This document shows positions 42,056 through 51,400 of a stretch of DNA of 64,000 bases, in pieces. How positions within the stretch are numbered: position 1 is the stretch's first letter; every line of letters begins with the position of its first letter. The position numbers and the translations under genes are program-made. This DNA is from JANSYA01 sp965243385 (GTDB lineage: Bacteria; Spirochaetota; Leptospiria; Leptospirales; Leptonemataceae). The stretch is taken from the NCBI GenBank assembly GCA_965243385.1, contig CBDEUV010000002.1, forward strand, positions 620,001-684,000, in the 5' to 3' direction. Below the pieces are notes generated by a model that was given only the letters and a program-made list of their open reading frames with translations, made no database searches and was not told the DNA's origin.

Positions 42056-43483
42056 ATGAAAGCGGGACTCATTGCGTTGCTCCGTACCTTAATAGCCCGG
42101 CCGGTGCACAAAGCCGCGCTCGCGGGAATCTTACCGGGTGTCGCCGTTCTGCTGGATCTGCTCCGCGTCGGCACGAACGACGGCCCTCCCGCTTTCTCGC
42201 CGGCGCACTGGACGGCGCTCTTCGGACTTGCGGTCGGCGGAAGCCTGGCGGATCTGCGCGCGCCGCTCATCGGTTCGCTGGCCGCCTTCTATTTCGTCGG
42301 ACGCGGCGCCGCGGACGGGGGATTGCCGCCGGCGATGGCCGCGGCCTGCCTGCTCGGCGTCATCGTCACGGTAGCGCTGCAGAGCCGCTCGGGATATCAC
42401 CGGCAGACGCAGGATGGGGAATTTCAGCGACTGAGTCAGCATGTCGGAAAAATGGCGGCGCTTGATTTTCAAAATCACGACCAGCAAAGCCCGGCGGCCG
42501 ACGAAGCGGGACTGGCCGGCCAGCTCCAGTCTTCCAGCACGAAACTCGCTTCGCTCTTCGGAGATCTGGGCGGAGCGCTTTCCTATATGAGCGAAATGAA
42601 TTCGCGGCTGGAAAACAGCGCGCGGGTATTCATCGACAGTACGGAGAATCAGAACGAAGCTCTGGAGGAATCCACGGGCGCTGTGCGGGAAGTCCTGGGA
42701 GCGGTCGATGAGATCAAAAACAGCGTGAATTTCGCGGTGGCGAGCGCTTCGGAAATTCAAAACACCGCCGGAGCTCTGCTGTCGTCGATCACCGGCATCC
42801 AGGCGTCCATGCAGGAGTTCGCGGACCTTTCGCAGAGCCTCGGCGAACGCACGACGACCGCGAGTCGTACCATCGACAGCACCATCCAGGCGATGGAATC
42901 GATTCAGGACAGCTCGGCGCGCATCGGCAGTATTCTCGATACGATTACGGATATCTCCGACCAGACCAATCTCCTGGCGTTGAACGCGTCGATCGAAGCC
43001 GCGCGGGCCGGCGATGCGGGACGCGGCTTCGCGGTCGTGGCGGATCATATTTCGCGACTGGCCGAACGCACCAACAGCAGCGTCCAGGACATCGGCCGGC
43101 TGACCGAGGAAACCCGGGCGGCCGTGACCCGGGGCGGCGCCGAAGTCCGCGAGCTGAATCTCGCGATTCAGAGCACGGTCGCTGGAACTTCCGGTATTCA
43201 GAATTCAGCCGCGGCCGCAATGCAAGGACTGGCAGAGCAATTGGATCGCATTCGCAGCATCAACGACAGTCTGACGAAATTCGACGACCATTCCACCTTC
43301 GTCCAGAATGTAGCGGGAGAACAAAAAAAATCGGTCGATCTGTTAAACGATAAAATGGTGAATTTGATGCTCGAAATACAGAACGTGGCTTCGGGTTCAC
43401 AGGACCTGATGACGATCTCCCAGGAAATGGGACGCTGGACCGAACATATCCGCGAAGCGCTGGGCCGCGTTCGAACGGGATGA
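42056..43483 (+). CDS. Methyl-accepting chemotaxis protein with membrane-embedded N-terminus
   Basis: This is a 475-residue chemoreceptor. Hydrophobic segments near 20-36, 52-83 and 88-110 anchor it in the inner membrane with hardly any periplasmic loop, so it lacks a classical ligand-binding domain. The rest is the long signalling coiled coil. The CheA/CheW-binding tip is well conserved (ISDQTNLLALNASIEAARAG, then GRGFAVVADHISRLAERT near 320-350), and flanking heptads carry Gln/Glu pairs that may be methylated. It may sense membrane state or a cytoplasmic signal. The FIST-domain protein gene follows 141 bases later on the same strand and could be a partner sensor; that is inference. Confidence 0.92.
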   Translation: MKAGLIALLRTLIARPVHKAALAGILPGVAVLLDLLRVGTNDGPPAFSPAHWTALFGLAVGGSLADLRAPLIGSLAAFYFVGRGAADGGLPPAMAAACLLGVIVTVALQSRSGYHRQTQDGEFQRLSQHVGKMAALDFQNHDQQSPAADEAGLAGQLQSSSTKLASLFGDLGGALSYMSEMNSRLENSARVFIDSTENQNEALEESTGAVREVLGAVDEIKNSVNFAVASASEIQNTAGALLSSITGIQASMQEFADLSQSLGERTTTASRTIDSTIQAMESIQDSSARIGSILDTITDISDQTNLLALNASIEAARAGDAGRGFAVVADHISRLAERTNSSVQDIGRLTEETRAAVTRGGAEVRELNLAIQSTVAGTSGIQNSAAAAMQGLAEQLDRIRSINDSLTKFDDHSTFVQNVAGEQKKSVDLLNDKMVNLMLEIQNVASGSQDLMTISQEMGRWTEHIREALGRVRTG

Positions 43484-43624
43484 AATCATTCACTCAGGAC
43501 GCCGCAATCGCGCGGCGCCGATGAATTTATGCGCGCGGCCAGGCGGGGAAGCCAGCCGAATTTACGTCTAATTAGCCCGGCCCGAGCTATTAATTACGAA
43601 GCCACCTTCTAAGGAGAGACACTC

Positions 43625-44809
43625 ATGCCCACCATCACCGCCACCGGATATTCAAATTCGACCTCGTCGAGCGCTGCCGCCGCCGAAGTTGCCGACCAGG
43701 CGCTTGCGGCTTTGAACGGCCAGGCGCCAAGCCTGGCGTTGGTTTTTTGTTCGACCGGCTACGATTACAACGAACTGCTGCGAACTCTTAAAGATAAGCT
43801 GGGCATTGACGCGATCGTCGGCTGCACCACCGCGGGGGAATTCAATGAAAACTCAAGTTCGGAAAACGCGGTCAGCCTGATGCTGATCGCCTCCGATCAA
43901 TTTCAGAAAGTCATCCGCGCCGCTCGCGGCCTCAAGAACGACTACCAAAAGTCAATCACCGGCGCGCTGGGTAATTTCAAAGAAAACCAGCGCAATATGA
44001 TGGCCCAGGGTTATATGCACAGTACGATCCTGGTTCTTTCGGACGGGCTGGCCGGGCGCGGCGAAGAAATGGTGGCGACGATTCAGGAAATGACAGGCGC
44101 GGCGACGCAGCTGGTCGGCGGCGCGGCCGGAGACAACGGTAAATTCGAGCAGACTTCGATCTTCGCAGGCGACCAGGCCTACACCGACACCATCATCATG
44201 GTGCAGCTTTTTTCAAAAAAGCCCATCGGCATCGGCGTGCGGCACGGGCTGAATCCGAAAACCGAAGCGATGCGGGTGACGCGCTCCGAGGGCGCGGTCT
44301 TGTACGAACTGGACGGCAAACCCGCCTTTGACGCGTACCGCGAATACGCCGCGAAACTGGGCCAGACCATCGATCACGAAAACGCCGGCGGCTTCATGAT
44401 CGCGAATGAACTCGGCATTCAGATGTTCTCGGACGTGACGAAGATTCGCGCGCCGCTATCCGCGAATCCCGACGGCTCGCTGAATATGGCCACCGAAGTT
44501 CCGCCCAACGCGATGATTTCGATTATGGACGGCGAACGTCCCGCGCTGCTGAGCGCCGCGGCCCAGGCGGCGGAGGAAGCGAAAGTCAACTTAAGAGGCA
44601 ATCCCGCGGCGGGCATCGTCGTCTTTGACTGCATCTGTCGCGGCATCATGCTGGCCGAAGATTTCCCGCGAGAAATCGAAACCATTCGCAGTCCCTTCGG
44701 CGAAGTGCCGGTCGTCGGCTTCCGAACCTACGGCGAGATCGCCAAATTCGGCGGGCAGCTGAACGGCTTTCACAACTCCACTGCGGTCGTCTGCGCCTTC
44801 CCTGAATAA
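43625..44809 (+). CDS. FIST-domain sensory protein
   Basis: This 394-residue cytoplasmic protein consists of FIST N and C domains. Diagnostic motifs are IDAIVGCTTAGEF (near 62-74), LVLSDGLAGRGEEM, QLVGGAAGDNGKF and, in the C half, GRGIMLAEDFPREIE-like and VVGFRTYGEIAKFGG segments. FIST domains are proposed small-ligand sensors (amino acids have been suggested) and occur next to chemotaxis and two-component genes. The strong Shine-Dalgarno AAGGAG lies before the ATG. The upstream gene is a chemoreceptor without an extracellular sensor, so the pair could form one signalling unit. No output domain is attached. Confidence 0.9.
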   Translation: MPTITATGYSNSTSSSAAAAEVADQALAALNGQAPSLALVFCSTGYDYNELLRTLKDKLGIDAIVGCTTAGEFNENSSSENAVSLMLIASDQFQKVIRAARGLKNDYQKSITGALGNFKENQRNMMAQGYMHSTILVLSDGLAGRGEEMVATIQEMTGAATQLVGGAAGDNGKFEQTSIFAGDQAYTDTIIMVQLFSKKPIGIGVRHGLNPKTEAMRVTRSEGAVLYELDGKPAFDAYREYAAKLGQTIDHENAGGFMIANELGIQMFSDVTKIRAPLSANPDGSLNMATEVPPNAMISIMDGERPALLSAAAQAAEEAKVNLRGNPAAGIVVFDCICRGIMLAEDFPREIETIRSPFGEVPVVGFRTYGEIAKFGGQLNGFHNSTAVVCAFPE

Positions 44810-44829
44810 AAGGTCGCCAGTCGATCGCC

Positions 44830-45606
44830 TTAAAGATCCAGAATCTTCGTCGTGAAGGGCGTGTAGCGACCGCGACTCGTGCTTTCGAAACGGAGCCCGG
44901 GTATTTCGTGCACGCTTCGATTCGGACCGGCGACTGTTTCGATGCGCAGTCCACGCAGGACGAAGCCGTCGAAACGATTGTCATACTCGGGAAATACCAG
45001 GCGAAAGCGTTGCGCTTCGCCAGGCATCATCCGGGCCGGCGCGGGACGGTCCCCGGCCTGCGAGACCAGGCTTTCGCCGCCCAGCGGATCCAGGTCCGCC
45101 ATCGCGCGACTGACAATGCGAAACGGCCGCACGACCGTATCGACTTCGAGCTGTGTCAGATCGTCGCCTTTGCCCAATACAGCCCGCCATTCGTCCGGCA
45201 TGATCCGCAATTGCGCACCATCGGCCGGGGCGATCGCGAGCACGACATTCAGATTTTGAGGAAATTCCTTCGTTCCCGGAACGATCGGCAGGAGACACGG
45301 GCCGAAGGCGACGCGGCGACTGCCGCTGAACGGCACCCAGGCGCTCAGCTGAAAGTCGGGCGTTGTATATACGGCCTGGACGATTTCGAAACCGAGCAGC
45401 GGGTCGCGGGTTTCGCGAATTACAATCCGTTCCGATGACGCCACAGGTCGCTGAACGATGTCTCGCGAATAGGTGCTGCAAGCGCCGGCCGTCAGGCTCG
45501 CCAGGGCGCTGAACAGCAGACCCGCGACGGCCGACCCGCGGGGCCACGCTCCCGACCGGAGTCCGGATCGTCTGCTCGTACCTGACTGCGCGCTGCTGAA
45601 ATGCAT
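44830..45606 (-). CDS. Putative lipoprotein of unknown function
   Basis: I place the start at the ATG at 45606, giving 258 residues, because GGGGAG lies 10 bases upstream. The N-terminus is long and basic, then hydrophobic (VAGLLFSALASLTAGAC) with a loose lipobox ending at a Cys near 43, as allowed in spirochaetes. The mature part is beta-rich, with no motif I recognise; it contains RETRDPLLGFEIVQAVYTTP and an EYDNRFDGFVLRGLRIETV strand region. It is likely anchored in the inner or outer membrane. It converges on the FIST gene (20-base spacer) and is divergent from the acetyltransferase gene. Confidence 0.7.
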   Translation of the reverse strand: MHFSSAQSGTSRRSGLRSGAWPRGSAVAGLLFSALASLTAGACSTYSRDIVQRPVASSERIVIRETRDPLLGFEIVQAVYTTPDFQLSAWVPFSGSRRVAFGPCLLPIVPGTKEFPQNLNVVLAIAPADGAQLRIMPDEWRAVLGKGDDLTQLEVDTVVRPFRIVSRAMADLDPLGGESLVSQAGDRPAPARMMPGEAQRFRLVFPEYDNRFDGFVLRGLRIETVAGPNRSVHEIPGLRFESTSRGRYTPFTTKILDL

Positions 45607-45762
45607 AAACAAAGTACTCCCCGTCGACTGCTCTCTGATCCGAATATCGGCCGGTTATACCGGCAAGTGGAAAGCCGGCGCAATATTTAACTCTTGACCG
45701 ACCCTCTCGTGCGAGTCCGTTTTTCAACAGACTCGGACGAACACACCCGGGGCATTGTTCGT

Positions 45763-46293
45763 ATGATTTCGTTTTCCAACAACCCAGAGGACCTGAAGCA
45801 CCGCCTGCCGCGAGTCCGGCGGGCGCATCCCGACGAAGGCGAAGACCTCACCCGTCTGGCGATTCGTTCGAAAGCCAGTCGGGGATACGACGCAGAGTTT
45901 ATGGCCGCCGCCCTGCCCGATCTGCAGGTCGAGACGGAATGGATCGGCGCGGGCCGGGTCTTCGTCGTCGAACAGACCGGCGCCCTGTTGGGTTTTTGTT
46001 CGCTCGAAATTGGAGCGCGGGACAGCGCAAGCGCGGAGCTCACGCAGCTGTTTGTCGAGCCGGATCATATGGGACGAAATTTCGGACGTCTGCTCTGGAA
46101 CTACGCCCTGCGCGAACTGCGCCGCGATCATCCAGAGGTTCGGCGGCTCTTCGTGGTGAGCGACCCGGACGCCGTGGGCTTTTATGAAAAATGCGGCGCC
46201 CGTCGAGACGGCTACGAGGCGTCGATTGTGGACGCAAAGCGACTGCTACCCCGACTGGTGTATGAAATCCCCTCAAAAAGTACTCGACAATAG
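45763..46293 (+). CDS. GNAT-family N-acetyltransferase
   Basis: This is a 176-residue acetyltransferase fold. The sequence opens with VRRAHPDEGEDLTRLAIRSK, then GRVFVVEQTGALLGFCSLEI, the acetyl-CoA-binding segment QLFVEPDHMGRNFGRLLWNY and the final strand VVSDPDAVGFYEKCGARR. The acceptor substrate cannot be deduced; related proteins modify amino acids, ribosomal proteins or amines. The frame is open further upstream to a TTG at 45694, but the domain begins just after the ATG at 45763, which I prefer although its ribosome-binding site is weak. It stands alone between divergent and co-directional genes. Confidence 0.85.
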   Translation: MISFSNNPEDLKHRLPRVRRAHPDEGEDLTRLAIRSKASRGYDAEFMAAALPDLQVETEWIGAGRVFVVEQTGALLGFCSLEIGARDSASAELTQLFVEPDHMGRNFGRLLWNYALRELRRDHPEVRRLFVVSDPDAVGFYEKCGARRDGYEASIVDAKRLLPRLVYEIPSKSTRQ

Positions 46294-46438
46294 GCGATTT
46301 CTCGCTCTCAATCCTAACGAAATTCCAACGGTTCAACAACCATCCGACAATACTGCGAGCTTCCTCTGTCTTTTCAGCATAAGAAGCGGGGCCGCTACGG
46401 CGATCGGATGATCACATTTGTTGAGGAGTTCCAGAGCC

Positions 46439-47401
46439 ATGCAATCGAGCCAGTCATCCAGCAACGCCGCTGGATCATCCACGAAGCGCGCCGCCTTTCA
46501 ATTCGGCGGCGAGACCGGCCCGGCCGCCGCAATCGAGCGGGGCCCGGCGCGGGATCTGCTGCTCTGGCGTATTTTGCAATGCCGCCCTGAAGTCAGAGAA
46601 GGTCAGCTCAAATTACTCAAGAATCCCTTTCGTAATGAAATTCGTAAGAACCCGGCCGATTTCGCTGAAGCGAATACCGCCCTGGTCGGGAACCTCAAAG
46701 CTCTCATCGAACGAACCGGGCGCTCGCGGATGAACGCCAGTCTGGCGAAGATCGCCATCGAAGTCGCGTCCGCGTACCGGCGCGAATGCATCGCGGCGAA
46801 CGAAACGCATTTTGGAATCTCTTTCGACTTCCTGTATCAAACCGTACAATTGCTTTCGCTGAATACATCGCGCGAAGACGCCGAGCGTACGATCTTGCGC
46901 ATGGGCCGTGCGAACAGCGGCACCAGCCTCAGCGAAACGGATCGCGGGCGCTTGATTCGCAGCTTTCGCGCGTATGTGGCCCTGGCCCGACGACTGCGCG
47001 GCATGCGCACCATGCGCACGGCCGTCGAAATGCAGGACGATGTGATCGCCGAAGTTTTCGCGCTCGATTCGGCCGTGAGCATCGTCTTTCTCGATCAGGC
47101 GTACCGCAGTCTGATCGCACAGGTTATCCTTTCGAAAAAATTTCGCTGCGATACTCTGCTGGTGGAGTGGCTGCGCGAATACGATCTGGAGCCGGATCAT
47201 CTCGTGCGAATGTCGCAGTACATTCCCTATGAAACCGAATTCTGGCAATTTCGCAAGAGCTATCGCGACGCCATCCGTTCGCTGAAAGACTATCTGCCGA
47301 CCAGTAAAGAACCCCTGGATTCGGACGTCTTTCTGCTGCGCTCGCTCGGCAATTTCTACACGTCCTGGATCATGCAGACTTCGCGCCAGATCCCGGCCTG
47401 A
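46439..47401 (+). CDS. Helical protein of unknown function
   Basis: This 320-residue protein has no family I can name. The start is set at the ATG at 46439, preceded by GAGGAG at about 10 bases; a TTG further upstream is less likely. The first 30 residues are Ser/Gly/Ala-rich and probably disordered. The rest is predicted helical and rich in Arg and Leu, with segments such as SETDRGRLIRSFRAYVALAR and FLDQAYRSLIAQVILSKKF. There is no signal peptide or membrane helix. The MDR oxidoreductase gene follows after 53 bases and may share its transcript. Length, composition and ribosome-binding site support coding. Confidence 0.72.
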   Translation: MQSSQSSSNAAGSSTKRAAFQFGGETGPAAAIERGPARDLLLWRILQCRPEVREGQLKLLKNPFRNEIRKNPADFAEANTALVGNLKALIERTGRSRMNASLAKIAIEVASAYRRECIAANETHFGISFDFLYQTVQLLSLNTSREDAERTILRMGRANSGTSLSETDRGRLIRSFRAYVALARRLRGMRTMRTAVEMQDDVIAEVFALDSAVSIVFLDQAYRSLIAQVILSKKFRCDTLLVEWLREYDLEPDHLVRMSQYIPYETEFWQFRKSYRDAIRSLKDYLPTSKEPLDSDVFLLRSLGNFYTSWIMQTSRQIPA

Positions 47402-47454
47402 CCCCGCCCGATTCCCGCTCATTCAGGCTTCCGTCTTTCCACTCGTATTCACAC

Positions 47455-48417
47455 GTGCAGGCAATCGTCGTACACGAACCCGGCCCGCCCGCCGTCCTGA
47501 AATATGAATCGCGCCCCGACCCAAGCGCCGGCCCGGGCCAGGTGGTGATTCGCATCCGCGCCTTCGGACTCAATCGCGCGGAGTTGTTTACGCGCCAGGG
47601 CGACTCGCCGGGCGTCGAATTCCCGCGGGTGATCGGCATCGAATGCGTGGGCGAAGTCGTCGACGATCCGTCCGGCAATCTGGCCGCCGGCACGAAAGTG
47701 GCGGCGATGATGGGCGGGATGGGACGGCAGTTCGACGGCAGCTACGCTCAATACACGGTCGTGCCCGCCGAACAGGTGCTGATTATCGACACGCATCTGA
47801 GCTGGGAACGCTTCGGCGCGCTGCCGGAAATGTTTCAGACCGCGCACGGTTCGCTCAAGATCGCGCTCCGGGTAAGTTCCGGAAAAACTCTGTTAGTCCG
47901 CGGCGGCACCAGCTCGGTCGGACTCGCGGCGATCGCTCTGGCAAAAAGCTACGGTCTGAAGGTCGCGGCCACGACCCGTAACCAGGATCGTTCGGATTTT
48001 CTCCACGAACAGGGCGCCGACGAAGTATTACTCGACGACGGCCGACTGTCGGAGCGCGCGTTTCAGCTGGCCGACGGCTTCGACTACGTGCTGGATCTGG
48101 TCGGCACCCGCACCCTGAACGATTCCCTGGACTGCCTGGCCGACGGCGGCACGGTCTGCATGACCGGCATCCTCGCTGGCGAATGGGAACTCAATTCCTG
48201 GAACCCCATGGAACATATTCGCAGCGGCTGTTATCTAACCGCTTATAGCGGCACGGGCATGGAACGCGAAGCCCTGCAGTCGATCGTCACGGCCGTCGAA
48301 GATGGAACGCTGCACCTGAATCTGGACCGGGTCTTCGGCTTCGACGAAATCGTCGCCGCGCACGAGTATATGGAAGCCAATCGCGCGACGGGTAAGCTGG
48401 TCGTCAGGGTTCCGTAA
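47455..48417 (+). CDS. Medium-chain NADPH-dependent quinone-oxidoreductase-like protein
   Basis: This 320-residue protein of the zinc-free MDR family (QOR type) has the N-terminal catalytic fold (QVVIRIRAFGLNRAELFTRQG, PRVIGIECVGEV) and the nucleotide-binding fold with VRGGTSSVGLAAIALAKSYG, ending in RATGKLVVRVP. The usual zinc-ligand Cys and His are absent, as expected for quinone reductases. It probably reduces quinones or enones with NADPH in the cytoplasm. Translation begins with GTG, since no ATG is available near the conserved N-terminus. It converges on the fused carboxylase gene with 18 bases between stops. The physiological substrate is unknown. Confidence 0.9.
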   Translation: MQAIVVHEPGPPAVLKYESRPDPSAGPGQVVIRIRAFGLNRAELFTRQGDSPGVEFPRVIGIECVGEVVDDPSGNLAAGTKVAAMMGGMGRQFDGSYAQYTVVPAEQVLIIDTHLSWERFGALPEMFQTAHGSLKIALRVSSGKTLLVRGGTSSVGLAAIALAKSYGLKVAATTRNQDRSDFLHEQGADEVLLDDGRLSERAFQLADGFDYVLDLVGTRTLNDSLDCLADGGTVCMTGILAGEWELNSWNPMEHIRSGCYLTAYSGTGMEREALQSIVTAVEDGTLHLNLDRVFGFDEIVAAHEYMEANRATGKLVVRVP

Positions 48418-48435
48418 ACACCCCCGCTCTTTCTC

Positions 48436-51400
48436 TTACCATGCGTCGATCATCCGCTTGCGGGTTGTGCGCGCGGCCCATCCCGTAACCGGCGGCAAAC
48501 TCGCGAGTCCGCGTACGATCCAATCGCGCGAAGCGGCCGGATCGATCACGTCATCGATTTCCAGATGGGTCGCCATATTCAGCGCTTTCCCCTGCTCGTA
48601 TGCATCGCTCACGAGCTTCTCGAAAAGCTGTTGCCGTTCGTCCCAGTCTTTGACTTCCGCCAGCTCCTTTTGAAAGCCGGTGCTGACCGCGCCCTCGAGA
48701 CCCATCGCGCCGAATTCGCCGGTCGGCCAGGCCACCGTAAATACCGGAGCGTGAAAGCCGCCGCCGGCCATCGCCATCGCGCCCAGGCCGTAGCCTTTGC
48801 GTAAAACAATCGTAAACACCGGCACGCTGATCGCGCCCGCCGCCAGAAACAAACGCGACGCGTGACGCACGAGCGCCTGGCTTTCGGCCTCGGGGCCGAC
48901 CATGATGCCCGGCGTATCGCAGAGCGAAAGCACCGGCAGGTCGAAAGCGTCGCAGAGTTGCAAAAAACGCGCGGCTTTGTCCGCGGCCGGGGCGTCAATC
49001 GCTCCGGCGAGATGGGCGGGATTGTTCGCCAGCAGCCCCATCGGTCGGCCGGCGACGCGGATCAGCGCGGTGATCATACCCGGCGCGAAGGCCCGGCGTA
49101 ACTCCAACACCGAGTGCTCGTCCGCGAGCAACTCGATGACTCCGCGAACGTCGTAGGCCCGCAGACGTCTTTCGGGAACGGCGTCGCGCAAGAGCGCCTG
49201 GTCCGCCGCGCGAAAATTGCCAAGCGAACCCTGAAAGTACGACAGCGCCTTTTTCGCCGTATGTACCGCTTCGGCTTCATTTCGCACGAGCACGTCGACC
49301 ACGCCGTTTTCAGCCTGACGCGACGCGGGACCGATTTCTTCAGCGCGGAAATTTCCCAGGCCCCCGCCTTTGACCATCACCGGCCCGCCCATGCCGATCG
49401 TCGCGTCTTCCGTGGCGATGGTCAGATCGCTGCAGCCGAATAGCGCGGCGTTGCCCGCGAAGCAGCGTCCGGAAGCGATGGCGATGCGCGGCGCGATGCC
49501 GCTCAGCGCGGCGTAGTCGCGAAAGGTCGTCAGATCCAGGCCGGCGATGGCCGCGACGTCGGTATCGCCCGGTCGACCCCCGCCGCCTTCGGCGAAGACG
49601 ATGAACGGCAAACGCAGATCGCGTACAATATGCAACAGGCGATCGGTCTTTTTGTGGTTCATGGCGCCCTGGGTGCCGGCGAAGACGGTGTAGTCGTACG
49701 ACATGACCGCGCAACGCGCCGGATGGCTCCCGGCCGGGGCGCCGGAGGCGTTTGCGGAAACGGCGGATTTATCATCGCCGCCGCCGGGCGCTCTCGCGGC
49801 GCCCCCGAACAACTCCGCGTTCACGGTGCCCAGCCCCGCGACCAGTCCGTCGGCCGGACTCATCTGAATCAGATCTTCGAGCGAACGCCGCCGGCGCTGC
49901 GCCGCCAGCGCGAATCCGCCGTACTCATGAAAGCTGCCGGGATCGCAGAGATCGGCGATGTTTTCGCGCGCGGTACGCTGGCCGCGCTTGTGGCGCTTCG
50001 CGACCGCTCTCGGCCGCGAGGCGTCTTTGGTCGCCGCGCGACGCTCCAGCACTTCGCGCAGATCGGCGCGCAGTGAGCCGGCCGCGCTGGAATCAGAGTC
50101 GTCGCGCCCCGGATCCGCCGCCCCGGCGTGCCCGGGATTCGACTCGGGCGGCGAAGCTTCCGCGACATCGGGCTCATCGATCATAAATAACAGTTGCCCT
50201 TCGTCGACCGGGTCCCCCGCCCCGGCATGGACGGCCGTCAGCAGGCCGTCGCACGGCGCGGTGATCACATGTTCCATTTTCATGGCTTCCAGCACCGCAA
50301 GCTCTTCGCCGGCCCGCACCGGGTGATGCAAGGTCGCCGCCAGCTCCAGTATCCGACCGCGCATCGGGGCGCAAACAGCGCCCCGTACTTTGTCGGCGCA
50401 AACAGCGCCCCGTACTTTGTCGGCGCGAACAGCGCCCCGTGCATTGTTAGCACCGACGTCATCGCGCTCCTGCGAAGGTTTTTCGCCGCCGGGCACCCGC
50501 TTCGTTTCAGATGCCTCCGGCGCCGATTGTTCCGTCGTATTCGCGCGGCGGCGATCGCTCTCGGCCAGCAACTCCGATAGATGATCGTCAATAAAGCGCG
50601 TATAGATCTGGTGCTCACGCACGCGGGGATGCGCCAGCAAACTCGCAAGCAAATCGCGATTCGTTTCGATGCCGAGCACACGCAGCTCCGCGAGCGCCGC
50701 GGCGGCCAGGTCCAACGCGCCCGCGAAACCCGCTCCAGAGCGCCGCACGATCAGCTTGGCCAGCAGTGAATCGAAGCCCTCGGCCGGTTCATAGCCCTCG
50801 GCGGCAGCCGTATCCAGACGCACGCCAGGCCCGCCGGGACTTGCAAAACGGGTGAGACGTCCCCCGGCCGGCAGCGTGCGACCCTCCGAGTCAGTGCGTT
50901 CCGCGTTGATGCGCAGCTGGATCGCAAAGACATCGCCCGTGCTATGCTCGCGTTCCGCCTGGGATTTCAGCGCGGCGCTGAGACCGGGGATCGCGTCGAG
51001 GGGAGCGCCGCCCGCCAGTAGAATTTGCGCCTGCACGAGATCCACCCCGTTGATTTCTTCGGTGACGGTGTGTTCGACCTGCAAACGCGGATTCGCTTCG
51101 ATAAAATAAATGGCGGCCGGGTCGCCAGCCGACGCGGCGTTGCCGTCCGATTCGGGAACCAAAAACTCAAAGGTGCCGACGCCGCAGTATTTGGCGGCGC
51201 GCGCAAGCTTAAGCGCACTATCGGTTAAGGCCCGTCGCAATTCCGGCGCCAGCCGGGGAGCGGGAGCGATTTCAATCAGCTTCTGATGTCGACGCTGCAG
51301 AGTGCATTCGCGTTCACCGAGATGACACGCATCGCCGGCTCGATCCGCCAGAATCTGCACTTCGATGTGACGAGCCCGCGGTAGCAGACGTTCCATGTAC

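Noticed and set aside
50369..50449. Possible CRISPR array
   Set aside because: The 27-bp units are directly adjacent without spacers and encode part of a carboxylase linker.
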